A stretch of DNA of 64,000 nt from Paraspadella gotoi (taxonomy: Eukaryota; Chaetognatha). The translations under genes were made by a program, and so were the position numbers. Below, in pieces: positions 20,560-33,197 of this stretch; position 1 is the first letter of the stretch, and every line of letters starts with the position of its first letter. The stretch lies in NCBI GenBank assembly GCA_051294375.1, contig CM119266.1, positions 5,842,092 through 5,906,091 of the forward strand, in the 5' to 3' direction. The notes under the pieces were generated by a model. It did no database searches and had not been told where the DNA came from. It worked only from the letters and a program-made list of their open reading frames with translations.

Positions 20560-21113
20560 GTAAGTTACAGTTTGTTTATGGCTTTTTTTTAAGCCTATGA
20601 ACAAAGTTTGTCATTTGAACCTAAAATGCGTCTGGGTTGGATCGGGGTAAGTTTAAAAAGTATTTTATCCGATAACCGGATATTATTTCGTCTGATTCCA
20701 TGATTGAACTTACCCCTCCTTGCCCCCCCCTCTCACTCCCCCTTGCTCCCCCGTTGCCCCCCCCTTTTTGAAAAGAGGAGAAAAACCCCTTTTTTTAAAG
20801 TCAGAAATATTAGAGTTATTAATTAGATTCAAAAGCTCATTAAAACGAGACAGGGATTCGTTTTTAACGATATCGCGATTCGCTATTAAGAGATTCGCTT
20901 TCTATGTAACAGACAGATATATCTCGTTTTAACGAATCGCGAGCGTCGAGGCGCGGTTACAACGTGATTCATCGGAGGCGAATTTTCGTGCATGGATTGG
21001 TGTATGTGAAAAAGACTTTTTTGTGATTTGATTTCAAACATTCGACGAAATCTAAATAGCGAATTGACCGTTTGCCTCTGAGACATGGAAAGCCCTTGGG
21101 CGAGGAATGCCGG

Positions 21114-21243
<130 letters not shown>

Positions 21244-21537
21244 CAACGATTAAAGCTACTCGATCGATAATTAAGCCACCTACCATTTTCGAAGTTCGGA
21301 AGCAATTATAAACTTAGCCGAGGTACGAATTAAACTTATTCGCCCAATTCTTATGTTAATTTTTTAATAATTCCTTTTTAAAAAATTAAAAGTAAGGAAA
21401 AAATGGAGAGAAAAAATGAAACAAAAACAAAATTTGACAAGTCATGAAAAAAATGGAGAAAAAAAAATAAGAGATGAAAAAAAAAAAACGAAAATAATTT
21501 TTTTCGTTCGTCGATCAATTAATTTTTGATATATATC

Positions 21538-21745
21538 TTTTGTTTAATATTTTAACTAACATTCTTTCTTTCTTTTCTATTAATTTTTGGGAGGTGTCTT
21601 TTGTTTAATATATTAACTAACTTTCTTTCTTTCTTTTCTATTAATTTTTGGGAGGTGTCTTTTGTTTAATATATTAACTAACTTTCTTTCTTTCTTTTCT
21701 ATTAATTTTTGGGAGGTGTCTCCTGTTTAATACATTAACTAACTT
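21538..21745. repeat. 60-base tandem repeat
   Basis: About 3.4 units each containing TTTTGGGAGGTGTCT and AACTAACTTTCTTTCTTTCT, followed by CTTT and ATTT simple repeats to about 21950. Confidence 0.9.
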
Positions 21746-22079
21746 TCTTTCTTTTTTATTTATTTCTTTTTGGGTTTTCCTTCTCTCTTTTATTGTTCTA
21801 TCCCTTTGTTTCTTTCTTTGTTTCTTTCTTTTTCATTCTTATTTTAATTTCTGTCTTTCTTTTCTTTCTCTCTTTCATTCCATTTATTAGTTTATTTATT
21901 TATTTATTTTATTTATTCATTTATTATTTATTTATTTATTTTTCTTTTTAGAAGCAACAAATAATTAAATTAATAAATAAATGGTAATTTCATATTTCTG
22001 TCACTGTTTTCTGTTTTATATTCATCTCCCGCCTAATTGAATTTATAAAATAAGATCATCGACAAAATATTGGCAGCCA

Positions 22080-22225
22080 ATTCCCACAGTGCTTCCTATC
22101 ATCCCCCACAGTGCTCCTATTCATTCCCCCACAGTGTTTCCTAATCATTGCCCCACAGTGCCCTACCATCATGCCTGTTCATCCCCGCAAGGCTGCCTAT
22201 TGATCCCCCACTGCTCCGCCTCGAA
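22080..22225. repeat. Irregular CCCACAGTG repeats
   Basis: CCCACAGTGCTTCCTATCAT-like units occur about five times at 25-30 base spacing with drift. Confidence 0.7.
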
Positions 22226-22737
22226 TGAATCCTATGACAAGTTTATTGAAAGCTCCCTTCTGAGCCACTCCAACGAGTAATTAAGGCATTATATTTCAGG
22301 AAGAATATCTCGCGAAAAATAAATTAACCAGTTAACCAGATATTAATTTTTGGCTCTAAAGTTTTTCGGTATAAATGGAATCGAGTCTCTCATGTTGAGG
22401 ACGCGGCGTCGGCAGTTTGCAGGGCGAGAAAAGAAGTCACGCCGGTTTTAAGGCTAAAACGGTTTATTCTGGGAAAAATAATTATATTATTCGAGCGATA
22501 GAAAGATCTCGTATCCGAATGACTAAACATGAAAGTCCCATTTTAAATTTTAATATCATAAATCTTAAAATTGTTAAATATCGAAAATTGTATGCCATAA
22601 TTTAATATTAATTATTAAATTAATAATTAATTGTAATTATATTTTGTTCTTTTTATGTTATTGATAGCGTTACTGTTACTGCGTTACTGTACTGTCTTGA
22701 AATTATGTTAAATCGTTTTTGAAGAGAAGAAGAGAAG

Positions 22738-22740
22738 AAG

Positions 22741-22792
<52 letters not shown>

Positions 22793-22800
22793 AGAGACAG
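22738..22800. repeat. (GA)n microsatellite
   Basis: GA-rich run directly flanking the long-TIR element. Confidence 0.9.
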
Positions 22801-22814
22801 AGACATAGACATTA

Positions 22815-23438
22815 AGGCGTAGTAAAATTCTAAATACAACTTAATTAAAATTCTAAAAGTGAGAACGAAACAACATTATACTAATGAACATTTATGTCAT
22901 AAAAAAATTTAGATAAATTTTACCAATTTAGCAGTAGGCCATATTATATAGATACTAAACCAATAAATGTTAAAATTTCAAAACTGTTTTTTTAAAAAAT
23001 TTTTTTTGCTGATTTGATTCGTCATAAAAGTTGATAAAAAAGAATATACCTCTTTTTTGAAAAATTACTTCATTAAGTGAGGTCAAAAATTATAAAAAGC
23101 TATATATTTTAAGCTGAAAATTAACTTTTTATATATTAATATAGTTTTTTTAATTTTGAACCCACTTAATGAAAGAATTTTTTAAAAAAATGATTTATCA
23201 TTTTCTTTTATCAACTTTTGACGAGGAATTCAAATCTGCCAATCAAAATTAAGAGAAAGCCTATTTTGGGATTTTTTCGATTTATAAGGATAGTTACTTA
23301 TATGAAATATGCCCTACTGCGAAATTGTAAAAACATAAAATAATTTTTATTTGACAAATTTAATGTTCACTGACTGGTATTTGTTGTTCATAATGACTTG
23401 TTAGATTTTCGTATGCAAAAACCTTTTTCACTACGCCT
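22815..23438. mobile_element. Foldback MITE-like element with long terminal inverted repeats
   Basis: Ends are AGGCGTAGTAAAA on the left and the complement of AGGCGTAGTGAAAA on the right, bordered by TA on both sides. The inverted homology continues inwards for about 250 bases per arm (CAGTAGGCCATATT with CAGTAGGGCATATT; AAGTTGATAAAA in both arms; TCATTAAGTGAGGTCAAAA with TCATTAAGTGGGTTCAAAA) to a central spacer near 23090-23150. AGACATAGACAT is present just outside both ends. No transposase frame, so non-autonomous; TA borders suggest a Tc1/mariner-type source. Confidence 0.75.
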
Positions 23439-23599
23439 TACTAGACATAGACATAGGGACAGAGAAAACGTCTGCCTTGACGAAAAAGTGAGAAACCAAA
23501 AATGTGAATAAACTTTTGAGAAAAGAAATAATTTTCTTTTACGGAAAAATTATATTTTATTTCAGAAGAGTTGAAAAACTGAGCAAGGATGTTGAGAGC

Positions 23600-23655
23600 G
23601 ACGTTCGTGACGATAACGACGACGATAACGACGACGATAACGACGACGATAATGA
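23600..23655. repeat. 12-base GACGATAACGAC repeat
   Basis: About four units; one + strand frame reads as an Asp/Asn run to a stop, but no exon borders are evident. Confidence 0.85.
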
Positions 23656-24403
23656 CATTGTATCATAATACCTCAACCAAATTGTATTTTTAAATGTACT
23701 AGAAATTTAAATAGAAATATGCAAACAGACGGATGATAGACAGACAAATAGACATACTGACGGATTTAGAAATAAAAATATTTGTCAAAACATAATAAAA
23801 CAGAAATTACAGACAGTCAAACAGTAAGACAGACATACAGACAGACCAACTTTATGTCCGAATGTCGCTTTACGCGATTTCCAAGTTTCGCTGAGAAATA
23901 AAAATTTTATTGGCGAAGTTTAATCTTAACGCGAAGTCCCGTCGGCCGGAATTCGTCGGGGGGGGGGGGAGAAAGACCGGAAGAAAAAATGGAAGACCGG
24001 AATAAAAAAGTCCGGGAATTGAGAGCAAACAGAGCGTGAATGTGAATGTAAATGTGAATGGAAATTTTGTGAATTTATGATTTATGGAAGATTTATTGGT
24101 AGATTTATAAGTGGTATATGGGCTTAATCTTGAAAAAGAACATAAAGCAATGGCACTTGAAATATATTTTACTACTATATGCAAATGAGATTTTAACGAC
24201 GATGTGTGATCCAGTTTAGACAAACCAGTATAGAAAGGTAAAATGAACGTGTTGAATGTGACAAATACCGCCAACTTTGGGTTTAAGCAACTTTTCGGAC
24301 TCATCCTCTCATTTGACTGCGTTGCAGGCAAATGTAACCAAAAACTCCGCTATCTCCAATTGTCTCTTTCTATATCAAACTCAGGTCGAATAAAAAAAAG
24401 TAG

Positions 24404-24406
<3 letters not shown>

Positions 24407-24451
<45 letters not shown>

Positions 24452-24494
24452 AGAGAGAGAAGAGATAGAGTTAGAAGAGAGAGAGAGAGAGAGG
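24407..24494. repeat. (GA)n microsatellite
   Basis: GA run with short interruptions. Confidence 0.95.
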
Positions 24495-25045
24495 TCAGTT
24501 TTCTCTCTATTTTTGACTCATGAGCAACAGAGGAGAATGCCAAGGGAATTTTCTTATTCTCCTTTCGACCTTCGCTTTGAAATTGTACCGAAAAAGTTTT
24601 TAGCGACGAAAGGCAAGTTGATTTATCATTTTAAAAGATTAAATTCGTTAAAATAAAAACAAATATAGAAGAATTCTGGTTTAATTTTTTTTTTTCAAAT
24701 ACTTTCGTTAGTAATTTATGAAGGAGTTTCGTCTGAAATCTGAAAGATGATTCGCGCTTGTAATAAAAACTGTTGTTTGTGGAAGCAAAGATTCTAATGT
24801 TGTTTTTTGAATGATTTACTTTGTTGTTCGTGACGATCTTCACTTCTCTCCCCAAACATTCACATTTTAAAAAATGTTTCTTTATATAATTGTAATATTA
24901 AAGTTTGTTTCTTCAAGGTCGTTTTAATTCTGTTGAAATTTAAAAATAAAACCGACATAAACTTTAAGTTTAACTAAAATCAAGGAAAACTCGAAGAGGA
25001 AAAAAAAATAAACCAGAATTAAGAAAAACAAGAAAGGGTCCATCC

Positions 25046-25354
25046 AATGCGTTGGGCCGCTGTGACTTAATTTTCCCTGTGATTACATGACTACATGATT
25101 ATGAAATTTATGTATAACAAACGTCTTATGGTTGATCACGTACTGCATAGGAAAATATAAAAATAAAAGGCGGCGCTAGCAGTTGCTTTGATTTGAGGTT
25201 TTTCCCAGTCATAACAAATGAGCAACCAAGTGTAGACGAATTATGAGCTTTTTTAACGTAAGTGGGATAGACTGACGGACTGATACACCTACCGACCGAC
25301 AGACCGACGGAAAAATAACTTATACAGTCGCTCCACTCCACTCGCGGCGCAACT
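25046..25354 (-). mobile_element. MITE-like repeat family B, copy 1
   Basis: Homologous over its length to 38122-38472 in the opposite orientation: shared GTTGCGCCGCGAGT end, CGGTCGGT-type block, ATCCCACTTA-GTTAAAAA, CTCATTTGTTA, AAAACCTCAAATC, AGCGCCGCC, TCATGTAGTCATG and a GTCAC-GCGGC-CAAC end. The two ends are inverted repeats of about 10 bases. Confidence 0.75.
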
Positions 25355-25935
25355 AAAAAAATTTGAACCTAATTCGGTTAAAGATGAAAAAAAAATTAAA
25401 AATTTCTATTTTTTTTCTCTTTGACTTTAATTTCTGTTTCACGTGAAGAGACGAACGGATAAGAAAATGTAAATCTCGCAAAAATTCGCTCTTGTGTGTG
25501 TCCCTTGTCAAGTTGTAAATGTATATTGAATGATATACGAACTCCTTTGTTTTATAACTTAATTGTTTTCGAGAGAAAAAAAAGTTTCTTACGTCGACAA
25601 AAGATGGAAAAAAAGTTTGATTGTGATCGACATTTATTGATCTCTCTTTTTCTTTAAAAGGGCGGAGACGTTTCTATATACATTATTTTATGGTCTGTCA
25701 GTCAGTAATTTAATAAATATGTCGATAGAAATACTTTTTGCCCAAAACAAATTGTTCGCTCTTATAATCAAAAATTATACCGAGAAAGTCATTATTGTTG
25801 CCTTGTACAATGTACAATTTAAATATTACATAGCGTCTTACTGTGATATTTAATTTCTTAATCCTTTATTTAATTTCTTAATCCCTTCATACTTAAGGGA
25901 GTGGTATTATTATTATCATTCTTTAAAATATTATA

Positions 25936-26141
25936 CCACTTCATTGATAGGGAAGCCAGGTACTCCGAGAGTTAATAAAGGAGACTGTGAGAGAGTCTTG
26001 ATTGAAAGCTTGCAGGGACCTGCTATGTCATTATCGTGTAAGAGTGATGGAGGCCTTAAGCCACCAAAGCCTGTCCAAAGTTATGGGCAAGCTAGATCAT
26101 TAAATGAATGGATAATTTTTATATTGTTTGTACCAATTTCA
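25936..26141 (+). mobile_element. Short interspersed repeat, copy 6 (full length)
   Basis: Complete copy: CACTTCATTGATAGGGAAGC, GGTACTCCGAGAGT, GAGAGTCTTGATTGAAAGC, GCAGGGACCTGCTATGTC, GTAAGAGTGATGGAGGCCTT, CCACCAAAGCCTGTCCAAAG, then the TTGTACCAATTTC end. Serves with copy 7 as the family reference. Confidence 0.92.
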
Positions 26142-26289
26142 TTTAATTTCGTAGAAGGAATGGAGGTTCTAACCCAACAGAGCGAATCCAAAGTCAATGA
26201 ATGAAAAACAATTTTTTTATGTCAGTAGTCCAATGCAGGAGGAAATGCAACCTAAACAAAGCGCAAATCGGATCGAAGATGAATCCGCC

Positions 26290-26355
26290 AGACATTGGCA
26301 ATCATCCGGATTCATGGGAATCGGAATCGACCAATCAGCTTGCAGAACCAATGGA
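26290..26355. promoter_or_regulatory. CCAAT/ATTGG cluster
   Basis: ATTGG near 26293, CCAAT in GACCAATCAG near 26331 and CCAAT near 26348. Promoter-like, but no gene is visible beside it and the next 1.5 kb is largely gap. Confidence 0.25.
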
Positions 26356-26759
26356 ATTGTAATTTAATAGAATATAGATATAATCATATATAGGTTATCT
26401 ATTATAACACACTTATCTTTTAATTATAGCCTTTTCTTTCTTCTCACGACCCTCAAGTCACATTAATATCATTTTCCCTAATATTCTAAGGTAATTAGTT
26501 ACTTCGCTTCAGTCGCCGGGAAAGTTTTTGGCTAAAAATAAACTCAATTATTCTGGATGAACGAACAACTTTCATCAGCGACGAGTTTAAGTAATAATGA
26601 AAAATAAAGAAAAAGAAAAAAAGAAAGAAGAAAAAAGGAAAACATTTGGATTTTTAACTTGAGATGATTTATGAAACGAAATCTGTTCGAGGTCACTGAT
26701 TGAGCGATTGGGCGATGAGATTTTGGATATAAAAAGAAGACCAGTTTGTGAGTGTGTGT

Positions 26760-26791
<32 letters not shown>

Positions 26792-26885
26792 TTAAAACGG
26801 AAGTAAGTTCATGAGAAAGTCGGTGAATTTCGTGACTGCTCTCTCTCTTCTCTTTCTCTCTCTCTCTTCTCTCTCTCCTTCTCTC

Positions 26886-27025
26886 NNNNNNNNNNNNNNN
26901 NNNNNNNNNNNNNNNNNNNNNNNNNNNNNNNNNNNNNNNNNNNNNNNNNNNNNNNNNNNNNNNNNNNNNNNNNNNNNNNNNNNNNNNNNNNNNNNNNNNN
27001 NNNNNNNNNNNNNNNNNNNNNNNNN
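26886..27025. other. 140-N assembly gap
   Basis: Preceded by GA and CT microsatellite DNA (26758-26885), the probable cause of the gap. Confidence 0.98.
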
Positions 27026-27174
27026 GACCACTCACCCAAAGCTTAACCGATTAACCACCGTTAAATAACCGACCCAATCGCCCACAATCTCAACCACCCT
27101 TGATTTGACCACAGTTTTATCCACAGCCTCAACCACAGCCTCTCCCCACTGCTTTCCATTTTTACCTCCAAGTT

Positions 27175-27872
27175 NNNNNNNNNNNNNNNNNNNNNNNNNN
27201 NNNNNNNNNNNNNNNNNNNNNNNNNNNNNNNNNNNNNNNNNNNNNNNNNNNNNNNNNNNNNNNNNNNNNNNNNNNNNNNNNNNNNNNNNNNNNNNNNNNN
27301 NNNNNNNNNNNNNNNNNNNNNNNNNNNNNNNNNNNNNNNNNNNNNNNNNNNNNNNNNNNNNNNNNNNNNNNNNNNNNNNNNNNNNNNNNNNNNNNNNNNN
27401 NNNNNNNNNNNNNNNNNNNNNNNNNNNNNNNNNNNNNNNNNNNNNNNNNNNNNNNNNNNNNNNNNNNNNNNNNNNNNNNNNNNNNNNNNNNNNNNNNNNN
27501 NNNNNNNNNNNNNNNNNNNNNNNNNNNNNNNNNNNNNNNNNNNNNNNNNNNNNNNNNNNNNNNNNNNNNNNNNNNNNNNNNNNNNNNNNNNNNNNNNNNN
27601 NNNNNNNNNNNNNNNNNNNNNNNNNNNNNNNNNNNNNNNNNNNNNNNNNNNNNNNNNNNNNNNNNNNNNNNNNNNNNNNNNNNNNNNNNNNNNNNNNNNN
27701 NNNNNNNNNNNNNNNNNNNNNNNNNNNNNNNNNNNNNNNNNNNNNNNNNNNNNNNNNNNNNNNNNNNNNNNNNNNNNNNNNNNNNNNNNNNNNNNNNNNN
27801 NNNNNNNNNNNNNNNNNNNNNNNNNNNNNNNNNNNNNNNNNNNNNNNNNNNNNNNNNNNNNNNNNNNNNNNN
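27175..27872. other. 698-N assembly gap
   Basis: The 149 bases between the two gaps are C-rich with CAACCAC repeats and no gene. Confidence 0.98.
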
Positions 27873-29279
27873 TTATAAAGTTTAGAAAGAAATTAAGAAA
27901 TGTCGTTTTTTCTAAAAAAAACCTGAATAGAAGTGACCGAGGAAAAAAAAGAAATTTAAGGGGAAAAAATTTGGGGGGAAAACGTGATGAGTTTCACAAA
28001 TTGTGAAATGGATTTCTCGTAAAGTTCATTTTGGGCGGACGTGTTGAGGATTAGTGAAGTCTCTGAATAGTTCACGAAGACTTTGAGAAGACCCTGGAAG
28101 ACCCTGTGAGACCCTTGGCCGAGTGAGCAAGTTCTTTGACGCACTTTAAAAAACCTTTCGCGAACTCTGAATGACAACCTTTCGTTTCAAATTCCAAGGC
28201 TGAGAAATAGAAAAAAGTTCCATGTAGAAACAGGAAACACGTGGGATGGAGAATGACTACTAATGGAAATGGAATAAGGAAAACAAAGGAGAGGTCAAAT
28301 AAAAACAGAGGAGTGTAACGAAACAGAAGTAACGAAAATAGAAGTTTTGAAGGAGAAAAAAATTAAAAAAAAAAAAAATTCAAGAAAATGTGGACGAACC
28401 ATTTTTTCAATTTTTTTTTCAAGAAAACTTTGACAGAAATAAGGAAAAAAAGAAAAGAATGAAGATAGTGACGAAAAAAAAGGGAAAAAAAGAAAAAAAG
28501 AAAAAAAAAACACGTGACTCATCAGAATTTCGGATCCTTTTTCTCTTTTTGCGAATCGACTACTTTTTTTGTTTGTTTATTTTTCTAAATCTCTTTTTTT
28601 TTGGCTTAAATGGGGTCAAACGGATCAAAAATGACTCAGACTTAGGGTCACGGCATTTAGTTTAAAATGTACTTTTTTTCTTTTATTTTTAGTTGTTTTT
28701 TTTTAAGTTTGAGATTAAGTCAACTTTTTGATTAAAATCGAGAGACAAAGTTCTTCATAGAATTTAGTCAGAAGAGAGAAAGAAATTAGAAAAAAAGAAA
28801 GAAAAAAAAGAAAGAATTGAAATCAAAATAAAAGAAAACGGAGGCGAAAAGTCATAATAAAAAGACCAGATTAAACAAAACATTTTAATAAAAAATAAAA
28901 AGTTAACGAAATGAAGAAATGAGAAAAAAATATTTAAAAAATATTTTTTTTAAAAATGTTATCGGTGGATAAATTTTTAAATAAACGATACTTTTCTCTT
29001 GTTTAAGAAAATTCGAGGTTTAATACAAAATTTAAATTGTGATTAAGGCTTAAAGACAATGGCGAGTTATCAAAAAGAGTTTGTTTTGTTTGTTTCCTCA
29101 AAACAAAATGGAAAAACAAGATTGCAAAATAGTCGCTATGAATTTTACATTTTCACACAAGTGTAAAGTAATATAACGATAAATAACTATACTTTGTGAC
29201 TGATTAAAACATTCCGATTTATCTATCATAACTCCCTCATCCTACTTAATCTCTTTTATTCCAAAATATAATCTAATTT

Positions 29280-29425
29280 TCTTAATTCAATCAATTCAAT
29301 TCAATACAATCACTTCTTAATTCAATCAATCCAATTCAATTCAATCAATTCGATTCAATCACTTCTTAATTCAATCAATCCAATTCAATTCAATTCAATC
29401 AATTCTTAATTCAATCACTTCAATC
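29280..29425. repeat. AATTCAATCAATTC repeats
   Basis: A higher-order unit starting CACTTCTTAATTCAATCAAT recurs at about 57-base spacing, built from TCAAT/TTCAA pentamers. Confidence 0.8.
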
Positions 29426-29760
29426 TCTAAACATTTTGTTCGCCCTCATTTTTCTTCCTTTTTTTCCCTCGATGATCGAAAAACTATTTTAAAACTAATT
29501 TACGATCAATAAACTAAAAATTATCTTTATTATAAAAAAATTCGCTCCCCCCCCGCCAAAATAAATTAAACTCTCATGACTATTGACCTCAAAGCATGAT
29601 CTGTGAATTAAGTCTCAACAAAAGACTGCTATTAAAGTAATATATTTTAAAAAATTAAATATTACTAAAGGTTAAATGTCAAACAAAAGATCATTCTCCT
29701 TTATTCCCCGCGAATCGCGTCAAGACGAAAAAATTAATCCAGGATAATCGTATAAGATAT

Positions 29761-29852
29761 TCTCTCTCTCTCTCTCTCCTTCCCTCTCTCTCTCTCCTCT
29801 CTCTATCTCTCGTCTCTCATCTCTCTCTCTCTCTCTCTCTCCTCTCTCTCCC
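29761..29852. repeat. (CT)n microsatellite
   Basis: CT-rich run with several single-base interruptions. Confidence 0.9.
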
Positions 29853-30835
29853 GTCTTCTTCCTCCTCCTCGTTTTCCCTCTGTTTCTTTTTTAATGTTTC
29901 TCTTCAATTCGTTTTTTTCCCCTTGGTTTTCTTTTTTTTTGTCTTGTTGATTTTTTGTGTTGATGAAACAAACAGAAAAAAAAGATTAAAGGCGAATTTT
30001 TTTTCCTCGTTTTTTCGATATATATATTTGTAAAGTGAAAGAAGGAAGATAAAGTGATAAAGTGATAAGAAGGAAAAAGAAAAAAGTGATAAAGTGATAA
30101 AGTGATAAGAAGGAAAAAGAGGTTGAGAATTTTCTTTTCTTCATCAGGGCGAGATATATCGAGCCTTCACTGTCTTGTTTTCAGCCCGAATAAAGAATAC
30201 TATTAAAATTAAAAATATATATAAGATTTAGAAATTAAAAAGCTGTATTAATCATTTTAGAAGATTAAAATTTACAAGAGTAATTGTGCAATTTTTATCT
30301 ATTACTAAAGAATACTATATAATTATAGCAACAAGAAAAAATAAAAAAAATTTTGTTCGGATAGTTAATTTAATTTAATATTAAAAAAAACTTCCTAATT
30401 ACTTTTAACATAAATAATTACTTTTTACATAAACAACTAAAGTTTTGAAAATGAAAGGCCACTGGCCACGGCCTTGAGAGTCTTCTCCGCTCACAATCAC
30501 GTCAGAAACTATTCCATGTACTTTAAACTTTAAAGTTCGTGTTTACTTTATATTTAGTTTATAGTTTTCAACTTGTTTTCTTTTCTCCTTCAAATTTTTT
30601 CGCAAAAAAAAAAAAAAAAATCTTAAGAAGTTTTGATGTTTTTCAAAGATTTGGTGCACGATTTTTTGCAGATTGAAATATTTTTTAGTCAAAATTAGAA
30701 ACTAGAACAAAAATAAACCTTGAGATCAGAGAGAAAATAAATAAATAAATTTAAATTTAAATTTAAATTTAAAATATTTTAGTATCATTTATTATCATGA
30801 TTTCTATAACCGCTTTTTGTAAGAATTCAAAGTAT

Positions 30836-31024
30836 TTATATCCGTGTGAGGCGTAGTTTCACTGTATCTTGCTGTATCTGCGACATCCAGGCGACGTTGA
30901 TGTCGATGTCCATCATCTTCAGCGACGACGACGACGACGACGATAGTAATGACGAAGACGAAGAAGACAAAATAAAATACGATTTCAATTTTTTTTCTTG
31001 TTTATTTTCTTTAATTTTTTTCAA
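30836..31024 (-). other. Possible terminal exon around a (GTC)n run
   Basis: The - strand frame ends in a protein-like stretch LKMMDIDINVAW then MSQIQQDTVKLRLTRI and TAA, preceded by a Ser run encoded by the trinucleotide repeat. The + strand is open too (Asp run), so strand and reality are uncertain. Confidence 0.22.
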
Positions 31025-31149
31025 CTCGTCGATTTGACGCTAAAAGTTTCGAGCGAATTTGCTGGAACTCTCGGTTGCACAAAAAGTGTTGGTGCCTCGA
31101 AGTATGAAAAATAATTAGAAAGTGCGAGAGAGTTTAGTCTCGATGACGT

Positions 31150-31151
31150 AC

Positions 31152-31190
<39 letters not shown>

Positions 31191-31191
31191 A
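31150..31191. repeat. (GAC)n run
   Basis: About 14 GAC/CGA triplets. Confidence 0.9.
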
Positions 31192-31639
31192 AAGCAGTGA
31201 CCAACGAGGCCACGATTATGAGAAAGATTCTTAATAATATTGATTTTAATTTTGAGATAAATACTTTCGAACTAAATTTATGAATCTTATTTATATTCAT
31301 TTTCTAAAAAGGATTTAAATAACGAAATAATATAAATATAAATATTGTTGTTTTTTTTGTTTTAATCGTAAAACGAAGACACGAAATTTCTAGAAAATTT
31401 TCAATCTTTTTATTTTCAAATTCGGGGAAAAGAAATCGGTTGTTCTCCGCAAAAATCTTTCCACCTCAATTTTTTTTTCTTTTTTTTTTTTTTTTTTGAA
31501 AAACAGAAATTTTGTTTTGTTCGGCGAAAAAATCTTGGAATCTCGAAACTAAAAAAAAGAAAGAAAAAGAAAGAAAAAGAAAAAAAAGGGAAGAGGAAGA
31601 GAATCAAAGACAGAGATTCCATGTTTCCTTCTTTATTCT

Positions 31640-31645
31640 TTTTTT

Positions 31646-31724
<79 letters not shown>

Positions 31725-31726
31725 TT

Positions 31727-31782
<56 letters not shown>

Positions 31783-31840
31783 TTTTATTTATTTATTATT
31801 TCTTTCTTCTTTCTTTCTTTCTTTCTTTCTTTCTTTCACC
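31640..31840. repeat. (TTTC)n and (TTTA)n microsatellites
   Basis: CTTT run, then ATTT run of about 70 bases, then CTTT again. Confidence 0.95.
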
Positions 31841-32130
31841 ACTTTCTTTACTTCCCCATCCTTCTTTTTAACCATTGACTTAATCAATTCTGAATCTTCT
31901 CAATTTTTTTATTTCTTCTCATTTCAAATCTTTTTATTTCTTTTCTTTTCCTATTATTTTTCCTTTTTTCTTTTTCCCTCAATCATGTTATCTCCTTTTC
32001 TTTTTTCTTTCTTTCTTTCTTTCCTTTCTCTCTTTTCTTTCAATTCCCAAAAGTCATTAACGGATTTTTCGAACGGATTTTTTTTGATCAAAACCCTTTT
32101 TTTTTTTTTTTTTTTTGCGGATCGCACGAG

Positions 32131-32319
32131 AAAGTCTTTGGTTTCCACGATCCGTCGCAGCCGCCGCAGGCTCCGTCGCCGCTGCCCCCCGCCGCCGCAT
32201 CCAAATCGCAGCAGCCGACACACCCCCCCGCAGCCTCTTTCCCCCCTTCCCCCTTTTGGCCCAATGCACCGATGCCATTTGAAAGAGAAATTTGGGCAAA
32301 TGTTGCACTGAATTTTGCG
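32131..32319 (+). other. Possible Pro/Ala-rich coding exon
   Basis: Follows an 18-base poly-T tract. The frame is open without a start codon and reads KVFGFHDPSQPPQAPSPLPP, then SKSQQPTHPPAASFPPSPFW and FEREIWANVALNFA up to a possible donor GCG/GTAAAA. The composition is protein-like, but both other strands/frames are also GC-rich and partly open. No family recognised. Confidence 0.3.
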
Positions 32320-32795
32320 GTAAAAATAAAAGAGAAATCGCATTTCTATTTTATTACGCTTTTGTGGACTCACGGATATCTGACATACGGACGGATGGAA
32401 GGACGGACCTGAAGGGCAGAGGGAGGGATGGATGGATGGAGGGATAGAGGGAGGGACGGACGGAGGAGACGGACGGACGGATATAGGGACAAAATTGTGG
32501 GCTTTAGTTTTTCTCCGAAGATTAAATGCTTTCTGTATTATTTCAAACAAATTTAACAACAGAATTTGAAAAAAGTTTACTAAAATATTTTATCATTTGG
32601 TTCATAGTTAAGACAAGTGCTCAGAGAGCGTTGATTGGTAGAAAGTCCTGCGATGTTAATTTCTTCTTATTATATTTTCTTAATTAATTTTTTTATATTG
32701 CTTTTACTAAGTTTAGATTAAATGAAATTCGTTAAAATTGTTTTCTCCTCACGAAATGGTATCTTACATACGTATACAAGTGAGTTAAACAAGTA

Positions 32796-33197
32796 TTGCA
32801 ACGCGAGTTGACTCCAATGAAACGCCGATTAATATACTGGACTGACGCCCGTTGCAATTATGGTCTCGCAATAACGGCCAGAACGACCATCGGCCATTGG
32901 GCGCCGCGCCAGAATCGTCTCGCAAAAATGTCGGCAACGTCGACGAAGCAGAATGGGAATTGGGGAAAGCGTTTGGTCGGTTTTGTGTCGGTTTTGTGTC
33001 GGTTATGCGGGGTTAAGTTCTGGCTTCGTCAATTAAACTTTTTAACTATAGATATAAACAAATATTTTTATTTAAAATATAGTTACAAAAAATTTGAAGA
33101 GGTAAAGTTTGATTACGACTTTTTCTCCTTTAAGCAGGAAATGAAAATACGTAGTAGGGTAGTTAAGCCCCAAAATAAACCAGTTGGAAAAGTATAA
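32796..33197 (+). other. Open frame of 133 codons, coding status doubtful
   Basis: Starts in a GC-richer island at 32790-33020 with repeats of GGTTTTGTGTC, then passes into AT-rich DNA. No splice borders, no recognised domain. Confidence 0.2.

Larger units (their letters stand above)
23439..25045. other. Gene-poor stretch
   Basis: Contains a poly-G run at about 23960, a (GA)n run at 24407-24494 and AT-rich DNA. A + frame from 24243 begins plausibly but runs into the GA repeat; a - frame over 23870-24331 has no support beyond being open. Confidence 0.4.
27873..30835. other. Gene-poor A/T-rich stretch
   Basis: A - strand frame at 27956-28177 contains NYSETSLILNTSAQNELYE, which looks protein-like and follows a TCTCACAG acceptor, but it lacks a good donor and was not accepted. 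Otherwise poly-A and poly-T tracts, an AATTCAATC repeat at about 29280-29420, (CT)n at 29761-29852 and a GTGATAAA repeat at about 30050-30115. Confidence 0.45.

Noticed and set aside
26164-26174. GGTTCTAACCC as a tRNA or SINE B box
   Set aside because: No matching A box or foldable arm at the right distance.
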